A DNA stretch of 64,000 nt, taken from contig JAJKFH010000374.1 in NCBI GenBank assembly GCA_023333565.1, positions 806,001-870,000 of the forward strand, written 5' to 3'. The number at the start of each line of letters is the position of its first letter. The stretch's first letter is position 1. Below the pieces are notes generated by a model. It had not been told where the DNA came from. It did no database searches and saw only the letters and a program-made list of their open reading frames with translations. A program made the translations under genes and the position numbers. The stretch comes from Puffinus mauretanicus (taxonomy: Eukaryota > Chordata > Aves > Procellariiformes > Procellariidae). Shown piece by piece: positions 1-10,560 of this stretch.

Positions 1-2330
1 AGGGGGAGAAAAAAAAAAAATATAAGCTGCAGGTGTTTGCGAGGGATCTGTATAGAAGCCATGCGGGGAATTAGCAACTGAGGCAAGTTGCCTTTGGAAA
101 AGGAATCTGCCCTGAATAGATTTGCATTTCTTAATTTAGGGATCATCAGCAAACAAGAGCCAGAGAAAGCACCCCTCTCGCAGCACCGGGGGCTTCAAAG
201 TGAGGAGGGACGTGTGTTGGGGAGGCCTGCGAGGCAGCCGGGCTGGCTATTGAGGCTGGCAGGGCTCCCGCTGGGGCCGGGCTCTGTCCACACTGGCGCC
301 GACCGGACCCCCAGCCCGAGTCCCTCCAGCCGCCCCACTTTATCCTCCTGATACAATGAGGAGCATGCGAGCATTGAACGCCAATGTTCCTCGCCCAGAG
401 GAACCACCACCAAATCCTTCCCAATCCTCTAAACCCCCTCGGTTAATGCCCCGCTGCTCTGCACTCTCCCTGCTGGGAAGTAAAAGCTCATTGAGAGGGA
501 GAAAGTCTTCTCCCAAAGCCCTCCAGTCAGTCCTCAAGCCACCAAGCAGAATTTACAAGCTCTTCCGCATGCTGCAGTTCCCCCTGATGCGGACCCCCTT
601 GCTGCGGGGGACAACAGAGACGTGCCCATGCCACAGGGACAGCAGCAGCAGCAGAGCCCTGGCCCTGAACCCCCTGGCAGGGGCTGGCTTCATGCCCTGC
701 CCACAGGCTCACTGCCCTTGTTTCCCTGACTTGTACTCGCCTGGTCTGCTTGGCTTGGTCCATCTGGGCTGGGATGGAGCCTGTACCTGCACCACCAAAC
801 CAAGGCAGTGCCACCAAACCAAGGCAGTGCTCTCCACTCCTTGGAGTAGCAATGAGTGCCAGCTGCATCTCACACCCAAACAATTTCCTAATGCTTTTCC
901 TAACGTTCACATGAAGACCTATTCCCTTCCACTTGGTTTCAGTATTTTGGAAACCAACTCTGAAATATGTTCTAAGCCCCATGCGGACACTCCAAATTCA
1001 TCAAAATATCATTTCCCTGCCTCTTCTATGGTACGTAGGTACCTTGCTAATTCAAGAAAGTCAAAAGAAGGAAGGGTTACATGGTGTATAGAACCAAATT
1101 AACTTAGTTGGGTAACTGCAAACCCTCTTGCCTAAAAAGGCAGGGAGATTTGGTCAAGTTCTCTTATTGAAGTCCTGGAGACAGAAGAGAGGTTCACCGA
1201 AGCCCCAGCCACCTTGCAGCTTTACCTGCCACATGGCTATTCCTTGAAGGAACATCTGTTCTTCAAGCCCAAATGATCAATGGACTAAAGTGTTCTGTGG
1301 TGTTCAGCAAGTCGGACTGTCACCTCCCAAACATCATGCACTGGGCTGACCTGGGCAACCTGGTACTAAAGGCACGGGGGGGGTCTCTGCCAGGATTCGT
1401 CACAGCGCACGCTCAGGAATACTCATAGCGGAAAGGAGAGCAGACCCTACAACCTCAGACAGAGGCTTACCATAAAAACACACAAATGCATTTCTCTGTT
1501 CGCTACGCAATACTCTAAGGAAGCACAGACCAATCACGTATCATTTGCAATGATGCAGGAGGAGTCCTCCGAGCAGAAAGGCTCCGAGACACATCCCGTC
1601 TTAGTATGTCAACTGTACCTGAAAGCAAGTAATGAACTCCCTGGATAACCAAAGAATGAGATGGGATTCCAGGATTTCAACCTCCAGAAGGATGGGGGAG
1701 GGCTGGATAAGGCATGATTTACGTAGGATGTTGGCAGGAACATATTTAAAGTGTTGGCACGCTGCACAACAGGAGACATGGTGCCTTTGCTGCTTGGCTG
1801 GGGAAAAAGACACTCTAATGCCAACGTAATTGTTTAAGACCTATTTCAATTTATGTACATTATGCAAATACAACACACCGTAACTGCCAGCATGGGGCTG
1901 GGGAGCAGTGCATGAGGGCAGTCTTTGCACAGGACACCTCCCCACACATGCTCTGCAGTGCTCCCCAGGCTCAGTCCTGCACTACAGAAACGTACCCGCT
2001 CCGAAGCGCTCTGTGGGAGACAGGGTGGAAGGGAAACCCCAAATGCAGTGTCTTGGATGAGATGGCAGAGCATGAAACCACAGGCCAGGGAGAACCCTCC
2101 AGGGCAGGTCACTGCGCTTCATGAAACGGCCTTTTAATTCTGGAAGGGAAAAGCAGAAAGAAATGTTACATAGACATTAAAAAAATGAAGGAGGGATTGG
2201 GGCACTGTAAAACTTAGCCATTAGGTTCCTCCCAATCCTACTCAACAGCTCTTGCTGAGCCTAAGATGGGACTGCAGCAGATAAACATGCAGATGCAAGA
2301 GAACAGCTTGAGTGAAGTAGGCGAGAGATA
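1..2330. other. Unique non-coding sequence
   Basis: No recognisable gene or repeat family. It holds the longest open frame of the window (356-1102, plus, 248 codons), whose product has no motif I recognise, is rich in P, S and L, and is overlapped by a 151-codon frame on the other strand (527-982). An exact 19-base tandem duplication (793-830) lies inside it. Since 19 is not a multiple of three, it would have shifted any real reading frame. A run of eight G occurs at about 1376-1383. I read the whole stretch as non-coding. Confidence 0.6.
793..830 (+). repeat. Exact 19-bp tandem duplication
   Basis: The unit CACCAAACCAAGGCAGTGC occurs twice, back to back and without a mismatch (793-811 and 812-830). 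Perfect identity suggests a recent slippage or duplication event. The unit length is not a multiple of three, which argues against the open frame that spans it being a gene. Confidence 0.95.
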
Positions 2331-2665
2331 TAGAATCATAGAATCATTTAGGTTGAAAAAGACCTTTAAGATCATCGAGTCCAACTGTAAACCTAGCACT
2401 GCCAAGTCCACCACTAAACCATGTTCCTAAGCACCACATCTACAGTCTTTTAAATACCTCCAGGGATGGTGACTCAACCACCTCCCTGGGCAGCCTGTTC
2501 CAGTGCTTGACAACCCTTTCAGTGAACAAATTTTTCCTAATATCCAATCTAAACCTCCTCTGGCACAACTCAAGGCCATTTCCTCTTGTCCTATCGCTTG
2601 TTATTTGGGAAAAGAGACTGACACCCACCTCGCTACAACCTCCCTTCATATAAACCAGAGTCTTT
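2331..2665 (-). mobile_element. 5'-truncated CR1 LINE (3' end)
   Basis: CR1 is the dominant non-LTR retrotransposon of birds, and most copies are 5'-truncated as here. On the minus strand this copy ends in the CR1 terminal repeat (plus-strand TAGAATCATAGAATCAT at 2331-2347). Upstream of that is the well-known 3' untranslated segment, with TTGGACTCGATGATCTTAAA on the minus strand. The minus-strand frame at 2440-2769 is open and encodes the carboxyl end of ORF2, downstream of the reverse transcriptase domain, with [19 protein letters not shown] and [18 protein letters not shown]. No stop or frameshift interrupts this part, so the copy is fairly young. The exact 5' boundary is unclear: similarity fades around 2650-2680. 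The subfamily would need an alignment. Confidence 0.95.
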
Positions 2666-4377
2666 CGACAACAGCTTTGCAAAAAGAGAAATACCTCTGC
2701 CAACCTGCTGGTCCTTTTGGCAATGTTGTTATTGTGCCCTGGTATTCTAGGGCCACTCTGGATTTGCATCCAGGTCCCACTTCAAGAGTTAGTTTGATCC
2801 GTAGCACTCGGCCACATGAGCGGAGAAGGCAGCAGCCCACGGTAACAGATCTGCAACCTCAGAAACCAGCAGGTACATTCACTGTGGTCATGAAGTAGAA
2901 GAGTAGATTGAATAGCTTGGGAGGAGTAATTGATGCAACAACTCTCACCAACTCTTATGGCTACGGAGCATCTATGGGTGAACTGCAATTCCTTCAAATT
3001 TAAGTAAGCCTATTCCCTATTCTGTCTCGTACTGTGGCTACTGCTGTACAGCTTATCTGTGATCAGGGGCAACACAGGCACATGAAATGGCTTCTTAGCT
3101 GGATAAGCAGAACTCCCTTTCAATTTTGGGGGAAGGGGCGAATACTCACCCATGTCAAAACTACTTGGCACAAACAGTAAATGCCAGTGAAATGTGTTGG
3201 CACAGATAGACATGGGAACCAGACAAAGAGCAAGAATGCAGCCAAAGGGGCCGGTGTAAAAATAAAATTTCCAGTCCTAGAACACTTGCCGTGGTATTTT
3301 CCATGTTCCAGGAAACAGCTCTGCTGGGCCCTCTCTCCCACACCTAGGTTTTCACAGCTGGCTTGAGAGCGCAAGCTCGCAGTGCTGCCAGCTTTTGTGT
3401 TGTTGTCATGAAGCTTATAATATACAAGTGTTTTTTTCCTACAGCTTCAGTTTTAGCTCCCAGAGGCAACCGATGAGATGAAACCAGAGGCAAGGGGTGC
3501 TCACACACACTGTGACCTGGGTGCCTAACTTTGGTAGGCTGATCTGCAAATGCTCCTTCCAGAGGAGCATATACAAATTAGGAAGAGGAGCTTCACCACT
3601 CAGGTACCTAAGACAGGTGTCTTAAGGTGAGCAGCACAAGTAGTCCCAAAATCTTCAGCTGGAAAAATGAGTATCTGGCCTTCACAGCTTTGGGGAAAGC
3701 CTGAAAATGTAAGTTTTAAGTATCCTACTGGTTTCAAACACAGAAAGCAGGCAAAAACCTCCAACAATTCAATCAACCTTTGAAAAACCTTCTTGCTTGC
3801 AAGCCAAGGTCGTTGTTTCAGCTGATGTGCTGGATTGCGACCTCTAAATCTTGGACAACATCACAGCAAGGAAGTAACATATTTTTAGTGACTCAAGCTG
3901 AGGATTTGGGGAAAGCTTAGTCCACTCTCTTCTGAACAGAAATCCTGGAAAATTCACTGCCAAGATTAAACCTGGAACAAAGAAATAAGTAGGAACGTAC
4001 AGAAAATTTAGGTCCTGGTTGTAGGAGGCTATTTTTCTTATGATATTTCCAACAGTATGAATAACAAGTGTTTAACCAGAATGTCTGATTAGTCATAGGT
4101 CCATTGGGACATGCCCTCACTAATGAGGGGCATCCCCAGGCAGCTCAGCTCTGCAGTGTTTAGGGCTCATTCTCACCGTTTAGGGCTCCTCCAGGCCAAG
4201 ACCTTGCCCAGCAGATCCAAACCCATCCTGCTGCCGGCTGAACCTCTGTTCAAGGCAAGAATTACCCTTAAAACAGGCACTTCTTGAGAAAGGGTAATCG
4301 TGACTCTGCTAAAATCAACACCAAAGCTCCATCTGGCTTAATTAGGGTCAGTATTTCATGCCATCATGCCTGTTAAA
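2666..4377. other. Unique non-coding sequence
   Basis: No gene or repeat family recognised. One exon-like arrangement on the plus strand is noted: a pyrimidine-rich tract ending TTTTTTTCCTACAG (AG at about 3442-3443), followed about 180 bases later by AAG|GTGAGC near 3625. The enclosed sequence has no long open frame, so at most it could be a non-coding exon. A short direct repeat of GTTTAGGGCTC occurs at about 4158-4190. Confidence 0.55.
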
Positions 4378-4428
4378 TACCTTTAAAGTGCCTTACTCAA
4401 CTTTGGTGCTATATAAACAGTAATAAGC
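4378..4428 (+). mobile_element. Relic L2/CORE-SINE 3' tail
   Basis: The segment resembles the shared 3' tail of ancient amniote L2-type LINEs and their SINE partners: TTTAAAGTGCC, then a spacer, then GTGCTATATAAACAGTAATAA. The typical pattern is TTGTAAAGTGCTTTGAGATC followed by GCGCTATATAA and a TATTATTA tail. It is short and diverged, and the body of the element is not visible. Confidence 0.45.
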
Positions 4429-5479
4429 CATGAACACAGCATTTCTGCCCTTTTTCTCCTTTACATCATTTGCTTGTTAGTGGTTTTGGTTTCAAGAAAT
4501 AGCAGGGAATAAAAATCTATATGCACATTAAGCCTACGGGGCACATGAGACAGAACCTCCCTTGTGCTGGGTATTCACTTTTGGTCTTTTCTCAGCAATA
4601 AACCCAAGCAGCGGGATCCTCAGCTGGCATGACTCAACACAGCTCATTTGAACGCACGCAGTGACACACGGCTTTTCTGCAGCAGAGATCCTGGCCCATC
4701 TACATAAGCAAGAGACTATGTTTGCTCCAGAAAGGTAAGATAGTATCTAGAGAGATGACACTACCAAAATAAGGGTGGGAGGGTAAAGCCAGACAGCTGA
4801 GACAAGGCAGATGGTCTGTGACAAGCTGGAATTAATATACATTTAAAAAAAATTTTTTTTTTTAAAGGAAGAGACTCAACTGATTGGAAGTCTCTTTCTG
4901 GACACTGGTGTGCAGTTTGAGACCAGCGTTCCCTTTCGCAGAGCCCACGTGGAGAGCGCTTGAAGTTTTTGGCTGTGCTCATCCAAAGGGAGTTTTAAAC
5001 TGAGTTACTTCCAGCCAGTTTTTTCTGAGAAACAGAGTCAGCCTCGTGCTTCACCAGACACCAAGCTACCAAATCTTAACTCATGAGGCACGTTGTCTTC
5101 TTCCAGCCCTTAGCTCCCTGGGCCAAAAGCACTGCTGATGTGTGTGGGCAAACTCCGTCAATCCTTGGGGCTGCTCTCCCGTGATACTTGTGCGCCGGGA
5201 ACATCTCCTGCCAGTGCCGTGGCGTGGGAGTCCCGGGCTCCCTCCCCAACTCCTCCGCTGCTTTGCCAGAGTTCTTCACCCATGAACCTCCAGGACCACT
5301 CCGTGCCTCAGTTTCCCTGGCTATAAAGCTGACAAAAAAACCCTTCCACTTCCCCAGGCTTTTTCTTCAAATTATTATTATTTATTTCTTTTTACAATGG
5401 CAATGAACAGACGCAGCCAAGATTAAAATCACACAGTAAAAATATACAAGAAGAGGCAGTCGTGCTCCAGACACAGAGT
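4429..5479. other. Unique sequence with an A/T palindrome
   Basis: No gene seen. An almost pure A/T inverted repeat (about 4841-4866, a run of A followed by a run of T, flanked by TTTAAA) could extrude as a hairpin, but it may be only a simple-sequence tract. A weak MIR-like scrap (GCCTCAGTTTCCCTGGCTAT) lies near 5306-5325. Confidence 0.5.
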
Positions 5480-6010
5480 TGAACTTAGACTGCAATCAAT
5501 TTGAACTGGGTCTGTTCATGTTTTTTTGCCAAAACATCAGCACTTTGTAAATAGCACTGTGATTCCCTGCTTCACAGAGTTGTTTTAAACCCTCGGTCAT
5601 TTCAGATCTTGTATGGAATGGTATGAATATCAGCCTTTCCCATGTGAGGCAGTTTTATACTATTAAATGAGGGCACATGGGAACAGGCTCACAAGTATTT
5701 TACCTGTAGCTTCCAACTGATTGTGCCATTTACAGTCGACGCATATTTTCCCCCTTTGGTTACACAAGGATAGTGGTCAGAAGGTTGGTGGCAATGTAGA
5801 AATAGCTAATATACAAAGCCAGAGATAAAGAGCTTTATGAAATAAAGAAACAATACAGAAAATCCCCTTGCATTCCCGAATCATCAGGAATTGACTGACT
5901 TACACTCTTGGCCATTTAAGTATGAAATAAATAAAGAAGATGTTGTTCATTTTGTGCGTGTGTCTAATCCCACATTCTCAATACAAATGCATTTAACCTT
6001 GTCCCTTTAA
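5480..6010. promoter_or_regulatory. Candidate conserved non-coding block
   Basis: A/T-rich, complex, non-repetitive sequence with no usable reading frame. Examples are ATTTAAGTATGAAATAAATA (5919-5938) and the CATTTACAGTCGACGCATAT area near 5730. The texture resembles vertebrate developmental enhancers, but conservation cannot be judged from one sequence. No specific transcription factor can be named with confidence. Confidence 0.2.
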
Positions 6011-6699
6011 AAGAGCTCTGGACAATCAGAATCATCTTTACAGAAGACTGCGCCTGCTTTTAAATTAGCTTTTTAAAAAGCAGCCATTCTCTCTTTCCCC
6101 TTTTCCAATTCCCATTCACACTCGGCGCAGATAAACCCAGGCAGGCCAGAGCTAGGAGCCCTCCGAAAGTTTAAATGGAAACCATGCTTCAGAAGAGCGG
6201 TGCTTTTCCCCCACAGCAAGTATGCACTTTGCCGCCTGCCCAAGACCACCAGAGGTTCAGAGATTTTGTTTAAGTGTGTCAACAGCTCCTTAAATAAGGA
6301 AAGTTTAGACAAACCAGCTTGCAAAACAACGACACCAGTCCGTGGGACCACTCATAACTCACCTGGGGAGATGGTTTTATACTTCTATAATACCACAGAA
6401 AACACCTCATTCCCTCAGAAACATTCTGATCAGGTGCAGGTCAAATCTATTTAACCTAATTTTTGCCTATCCTGGCTTTACATCCAAGCGTCGAGTCCAG
6501 CTCCCAGCCACATGGGGAGTCGTTCATGGCACTGACCTCCATGTCAAGCACTAACTTGGGAACCGGTGCAGAATTTGACCTGTGGCATTTGTTAATAACT
6601 TCCTTATTAATCATCGTAGTCACTTCTCCAGTGCCTCCCATCTGTGGATCCAGAAGCACTCTGAGAGCTGTGGTGAACTAAAGCAATGGCGTGGGTTAA
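6011..6699. other. Unique non-coding sequence
   Basis: Only short overlapping open frames in both directions. No motif, RNA gene or repeat family is recognised. Confidence 0.5.
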
Positions 6700-6785
6700 G
6701 AAGGGTATCTCCATTTTACAGCTGGGAACAGAGGAACACACAGGGCTGTGTAATTAATGCTCGGGAGACACGGGCTTCTGGCAGA
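6700..6785 (-). mobile_element. Relic MIR/CORE-SINE fragment
   Basis: On the plus strand CCATTTTACAGCTGGGAACA, followed by CACACAGGGCTGTGTAA, matches the reverse complement of the MIR core (consensus CTGTGTGACCTT ... CTCAGTTTCC ... TGTAAAATGGGG). It is diverged and lacks the tRNA-like head. Confidence 0.6.
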
Positions 6786-9069
6786 ACATGTTCCCACAGC
6801 CACAGATTAGTCTTGCCAATGCACAAAACCCGCTCCCACTTCCACCCTGAATGCATGGGGAAATGTCCTCCCATCGCGGGGCTGTGGCGTGGGAAAGGAG
6901 CCCATGGTGCTGCAGCGGTGCTGTGCTGCGTGGCTGAAAATGATACAGAAAAGTAACCACGGTCGTGGTCAAGGATGGCATGTGCTGGGTGGGGGAATCG
7001 CAACAGAGAAACCGTCAGGGAAAAAGTTTCCATCCTGCAAATGCAGAGATTGAATCATCCTTACCAACGCCAGGGCTGCGTAACGGTGCGCTCAAACGAT
7101 GAAATTGCTGTTCTGTTTGTGAGCTGGGGTTAAAATTCCAGCAGAGATGGTGCAGAGCTTTAGCACGGGGTAGCTCGGCTCAGGCAGGCACTGCTGTGCA
7201 GCTCTGCTCTCAGTGGTGCTGGCCCTGATGAGACTTCAGTGGGGAAGGATGCGCCTTCGGTGACGTGAGCGAGGAGCCAGCAGCCAGGACACCGGTGGCC
7301 AGGGCTCCTCCAGGTCAGTCTCTGAAGCCCCCGAGCCAGCACGTTTGAGCCGGAACCCTAGACAGACCCAGATAAAGGGAAATGTTGTATCTGAGTTTGT
7401 AATCCCAATTTTGCCACGGTGAGATGGGGCAATGCTTCCCACCCTAAACCCTTTCAGTCCCTCGTAACTTTGGAAAGTCAGCGTTATGCACTTGACCTGT
7501 TCTGTCCTCACGTACAACAGCAAAGCAAGATCCACAGGCTGAGGTATTCACTTTTATTAGACCAGCTGGAAGCACTGGAGGGGAAAAAACAGACGAGTTA
7601 TTAATACCCAAGCTCCTCTTCAAACAGTGTGTGTAAGAATATTCCACACAGTGGTCTGCAACTGAATTTTCTGCTGATTTAATAATATCCTAAGCAGATT
7701 TCCTACAATCTTAATTGAACATTCATAGTAGATCAGTACTGTTTTATCCATCTCAGGAAAAGAGTCCTGCAAGTTATCCACAAGAAAAGCAATAGGAAGG
7801 AGCCCTCGGTGGTCACATACCACACCACACAAAACCCTACGGGAGTGGGGGAAAAACTTCTTGCATGACACAAATGGCTTTTCAAACAAAAAACGCTTTT
7901 CGAACAGAAACTTTTCAGTTATATATCGCTGCCTTTTCAACCAAAAAAAAAAAAAAAAATCAGAGTGATTTTTCAGTACAAATTCTGGTTTTTAATCAGT
8001 AATTGTTCTTCAGTACTAAAAAAAGTCTGGCTTTGCTTTCTTCTGAAGCATTGGAAAAATAAACATCCCTTTAAACTTTTAGGGCAAACTCAGTATCTTC
8101 CCCTCCCGCTGCAGTTTCCAGAACAACACATTTTTAAAATGGGAAAAAAAGCATCAGCATACTTCAGCGATGTGCATTTCCAGTAACGCTCGCTTTGTAG
8201 TTAACCTTGGTAGCCTCGAACTGCAGCTTAGGCAAGCCCAGACTGCAGAGAACTGACATAAGAGGTGCAACGCGGTAAAGACAGCCTGGACCATATATCA
8301 ATGAAATTGGTCTAAGTGTTCAGATTGAAACATATATTATAAGATATGACAGGGAGAAAAAAGCTCCTAATAGCCCTCCGTATTTGAGAAAGGGCAGACC
8401 ATCTCGCAGGGAAGACGAGCACGGGGCAGGGCTCCGCGTCCAGCCCTGGCTCGTGCAGCTCCCGGCTCTCCCGCAGTTTGCTCCGCAAGCTCCTGCTCAG
8501 CGCTGCTTTAAGGTGGAATTACTCAGGAGTTTTTCCACCCCGAGAGGTGCTTTTAATACAGCGGGATTTGCAGAAACCCACATTGTGGAAAATGGGTTCA
8601 GCTGTCTATTTTTAAGGGTTGTAAAGATAAAACTCGAGCGACTGGATGGGTATGATGAGCAGGGAGCGAGGCGTGAGGAGACCTGGGCTGCACGGCTGAC
8701 TGCACTCCCGGCGCGGGGGGATCCCAGCCAAGTGCACACTATCTCTGTATCTCACTTTATGCAGCAGTAAAACAAGGCTGTTTCTCAAGAGCGTTAAGAG
8801 GCTAAATTAATAAATATTTAGAATACGCTTTGAGATCTCCAAGGGACAGGAATGCGGCGTGCCAAACCACTGCAGCGCTGCGCACCTTGGAGGCACAGTG
8901 AACGTTAGCCAATTAACTGCAGATTATTATGTTTAGAAGAATTAAAATAAACTCCTAGATTCTTACTCGGTGCAGCCAGGAGGGTGTAACGGTCCCTCCA
9001 CTGTGTAAATATCATTCCTAGGTCCATTAGTGAGGGGTCCTCATGATGTCGAGAAGCCGAGACACGCAC
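6786..9069. other. Unique non-coding sequence
   Basis: No gene recognised. A run of about 17 A follows 7940 (near 7943-7959). The part at about 8390-8730 is richer in G+C and CpG than its surroundings and carries a 128-codon chance-looking frame (8384-8770, plus). Both strands are open there and neither product shows a known domain. Confidence 0.5.
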
Positions 9070-9359
9070 CAACACCATTCAACAATTGGTTATCGCCTTT
9101 TTTTTTGTCCCTACCAGAGGCTGTTTGGGGAGGGCTGGGGGCATTTGCCTTTTATCTGACCTTATTTTGAGGCTCTCGTTTCTCCTCACCCCCAGCGTTT
9201 CCCTTCAATACTTTGTATTGTGGGGGGAACGCAGCAAACAGCACAACCAGTTAAGAACTCGATTGCCCCTGAATATTTGCTCTCCAGCCTGCCCAGCCGT
9301 ACTGGGAGCAGTGGTCAGTTTCCGAAGGACTGGATATCTCCGACTCCGGGCGCGGGAAT

Positions 9360-9530
9360 CAGAGCCATGCAGATAAGGCTGTCATCAGAGATAACAGCAG
9401 TCAACAACCCTCAGCGTCATTATCTCAGCAAAGGGAAAAAGCAGGCAGCTCCCCTTAATATACAAAGTGCGGCGGTTATATACGTCTCCTTTACAATGAT
9501 AGATGGTCAGGGATAAAGGGGGAAATCTAA
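9360..9530. promoter_or_regulatory. Candidate conserved non-coding block
   Basis: Non-repetitive sequence with GATA-type (AGATAA, 9370-9375), TTATCTCAGCAAAG and CCTTAATATACAAAG motifs and no strong coding signal. It is the first of several enhancer-like blocks between 9.3 and 10.6 kb. Function is inferred from texture and motif content only. Confidence 0.2.
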
Positions 9531-9689
9531 CAGAAAGCCTTCAAAGCCAGCCTGCTTCACATCCTCGCGCTCCCAAATTGCGAATATGTTTTCATAAAGG
9601 CAGTAAACAGCCTCCCCCCAGCCCGCACCGGCGCTCGCCGAGCGAGGTGGCTTCGGCAAAACAATTTCGCTGACATGGATCTGAGTGAG

Positions 9690-9900
9690 GTCTTTTTTTT
9701 CCTCCTTTGGTTAATGGAATTTCTTAAGATGGAATAATGAAGCAGTGATTGTCAAACACGCCTAACTGGAAGGCAAACAGATTGGCTGGATCAGGCCTTT
9801 TTAATTTGAAAAAATAAATAGAATAAACGTGAATTTATTTGCAATGGTTTGATTGCTCTCTGAAACCATTACACCGTTAAGCCCCTTTTTACCTTATAAT
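9690..9900. promoter_or_regulatory. Candidate enhancer-like block
   Basis: It contains TGATTGTCA (9746-9754), which resembles a PBX/MEIS-HOX composite half-site, and ATTGG (NF-Y type) near 9781. It then runs through GGCCTTTTTAATTTG and AAACGTGAATTTATTTGCAA. There is no repeat signature and no coding potential. Conservation is unknown. Confidence 0.25.
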
Positions 9901-9927
9901 CAAACTCCAGGAGCATAACACACTCCA

Positions 9928-10020
9928 GCGTGTCACCGCGCCGCGCGAGCTGCCCCGGCATTTAACAGGCTGCGTCCTCCCCACCGCACGCGCGCTGTAC
10001 GCGACCCAACGCTTCCCCGC
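9928..10020. other. CpG-dense patch
   Basis: A patch of about 90 bases unusually rich in CpG for the surrounding A/T-rich sequence, including CACCGCGCCGCGCGAGC and CCGCACGCGCGCTGTACGCG. It is too short to call a CpG island, but its undecayed CpGs suggest it is unmethylated or selectively kept. It sits between two enhancer-like blocks. Confidence 0.4.
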
Positions 10021-10279
10021 CACAGCCTGCTGCTTCCAGACAGGGACCTGTGTGTCAGCACCACGGCACCGAAACACGGACACAAACGTGACACGCTGTA
10101 ATTGCCCTTTTCAAACACGCAGGCCAGTTTGCGAAGCCCCAGACGAGCCAATCCCCAAAGAAACACCTTAATCAAAGCCCTAGAGGAAGCGGGGCAAATA
10201 CATAAGTAAAGACGAAGGGAAAAGGAAAGTGGCAAAATCCTAAACAAAATGTCCTGATTTCTTTATGTGCATTTCTGAA

Positions 10280-10560
10280 GTGAGAAGAAGCACGCAGAAG
10301 GGCATTTAATTAAATCAAAGGGTAAAGGAGGGGGTTGCCATGCAGCTTGCTATTATGTTACAGTTCACTAAAATGAAAACTTATTTTTAAACCTCTGGTA
10401 TTAATTTGAGATTATTCAGATACTTAATTAAAAGTGCAGCATGTGTTAAATATTATTTCAACAAAGATTATCATCAAAACCCTATGTAATAAGATCCTTC
10501 AATGCTTAGAGCGATATTTTATGCAAATTTTCTATGCCACCAAATGAAGGTCTCTTCAAT
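10280..10560. promoter_or_regulatory. Candidate enhancer-like block (homeodomain, TCF and POU motifs)
   Basis: A dense motif cluster in A/T-rich non-repetitive DNA. TTTAATTAAAT (10305-10315) overlaps a TCF/LEF-type ATCAAAG (10314-10320). A second TTAATTAA follows at 10424-10431, and an octamer ATGCAAAT (10521-10528, POU-type) after that. There are no open frames of note. This mixture is typical of developmental enhancers, but A/T-rich DNA gives such motifs by chance as well. Confidence 0.3.

Noticed and set aside
356..1102. 248-codon open frame on the plus strand
   Set aside because: Longest in the window, but the product has no recognisable domain and is low in complexity. A competing minus frame overlaps it, and a recent 19-base duplication changes phase inside it. 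A frame of this length can occur by chance in 64 kb.
2503..2898. 131-codon plus-strand frame across the CR1 copy
   Set aside because: It is the antisense shadow of the CR1 ORF2 end, which reads correctly on the minus strand.
4841..4866. A/T palindrome as an origin or hairpin element
   Set aside because: It is a run of A followed by a run of T, common in A/T-rich DNA. Nothing nearby supports a specific role.
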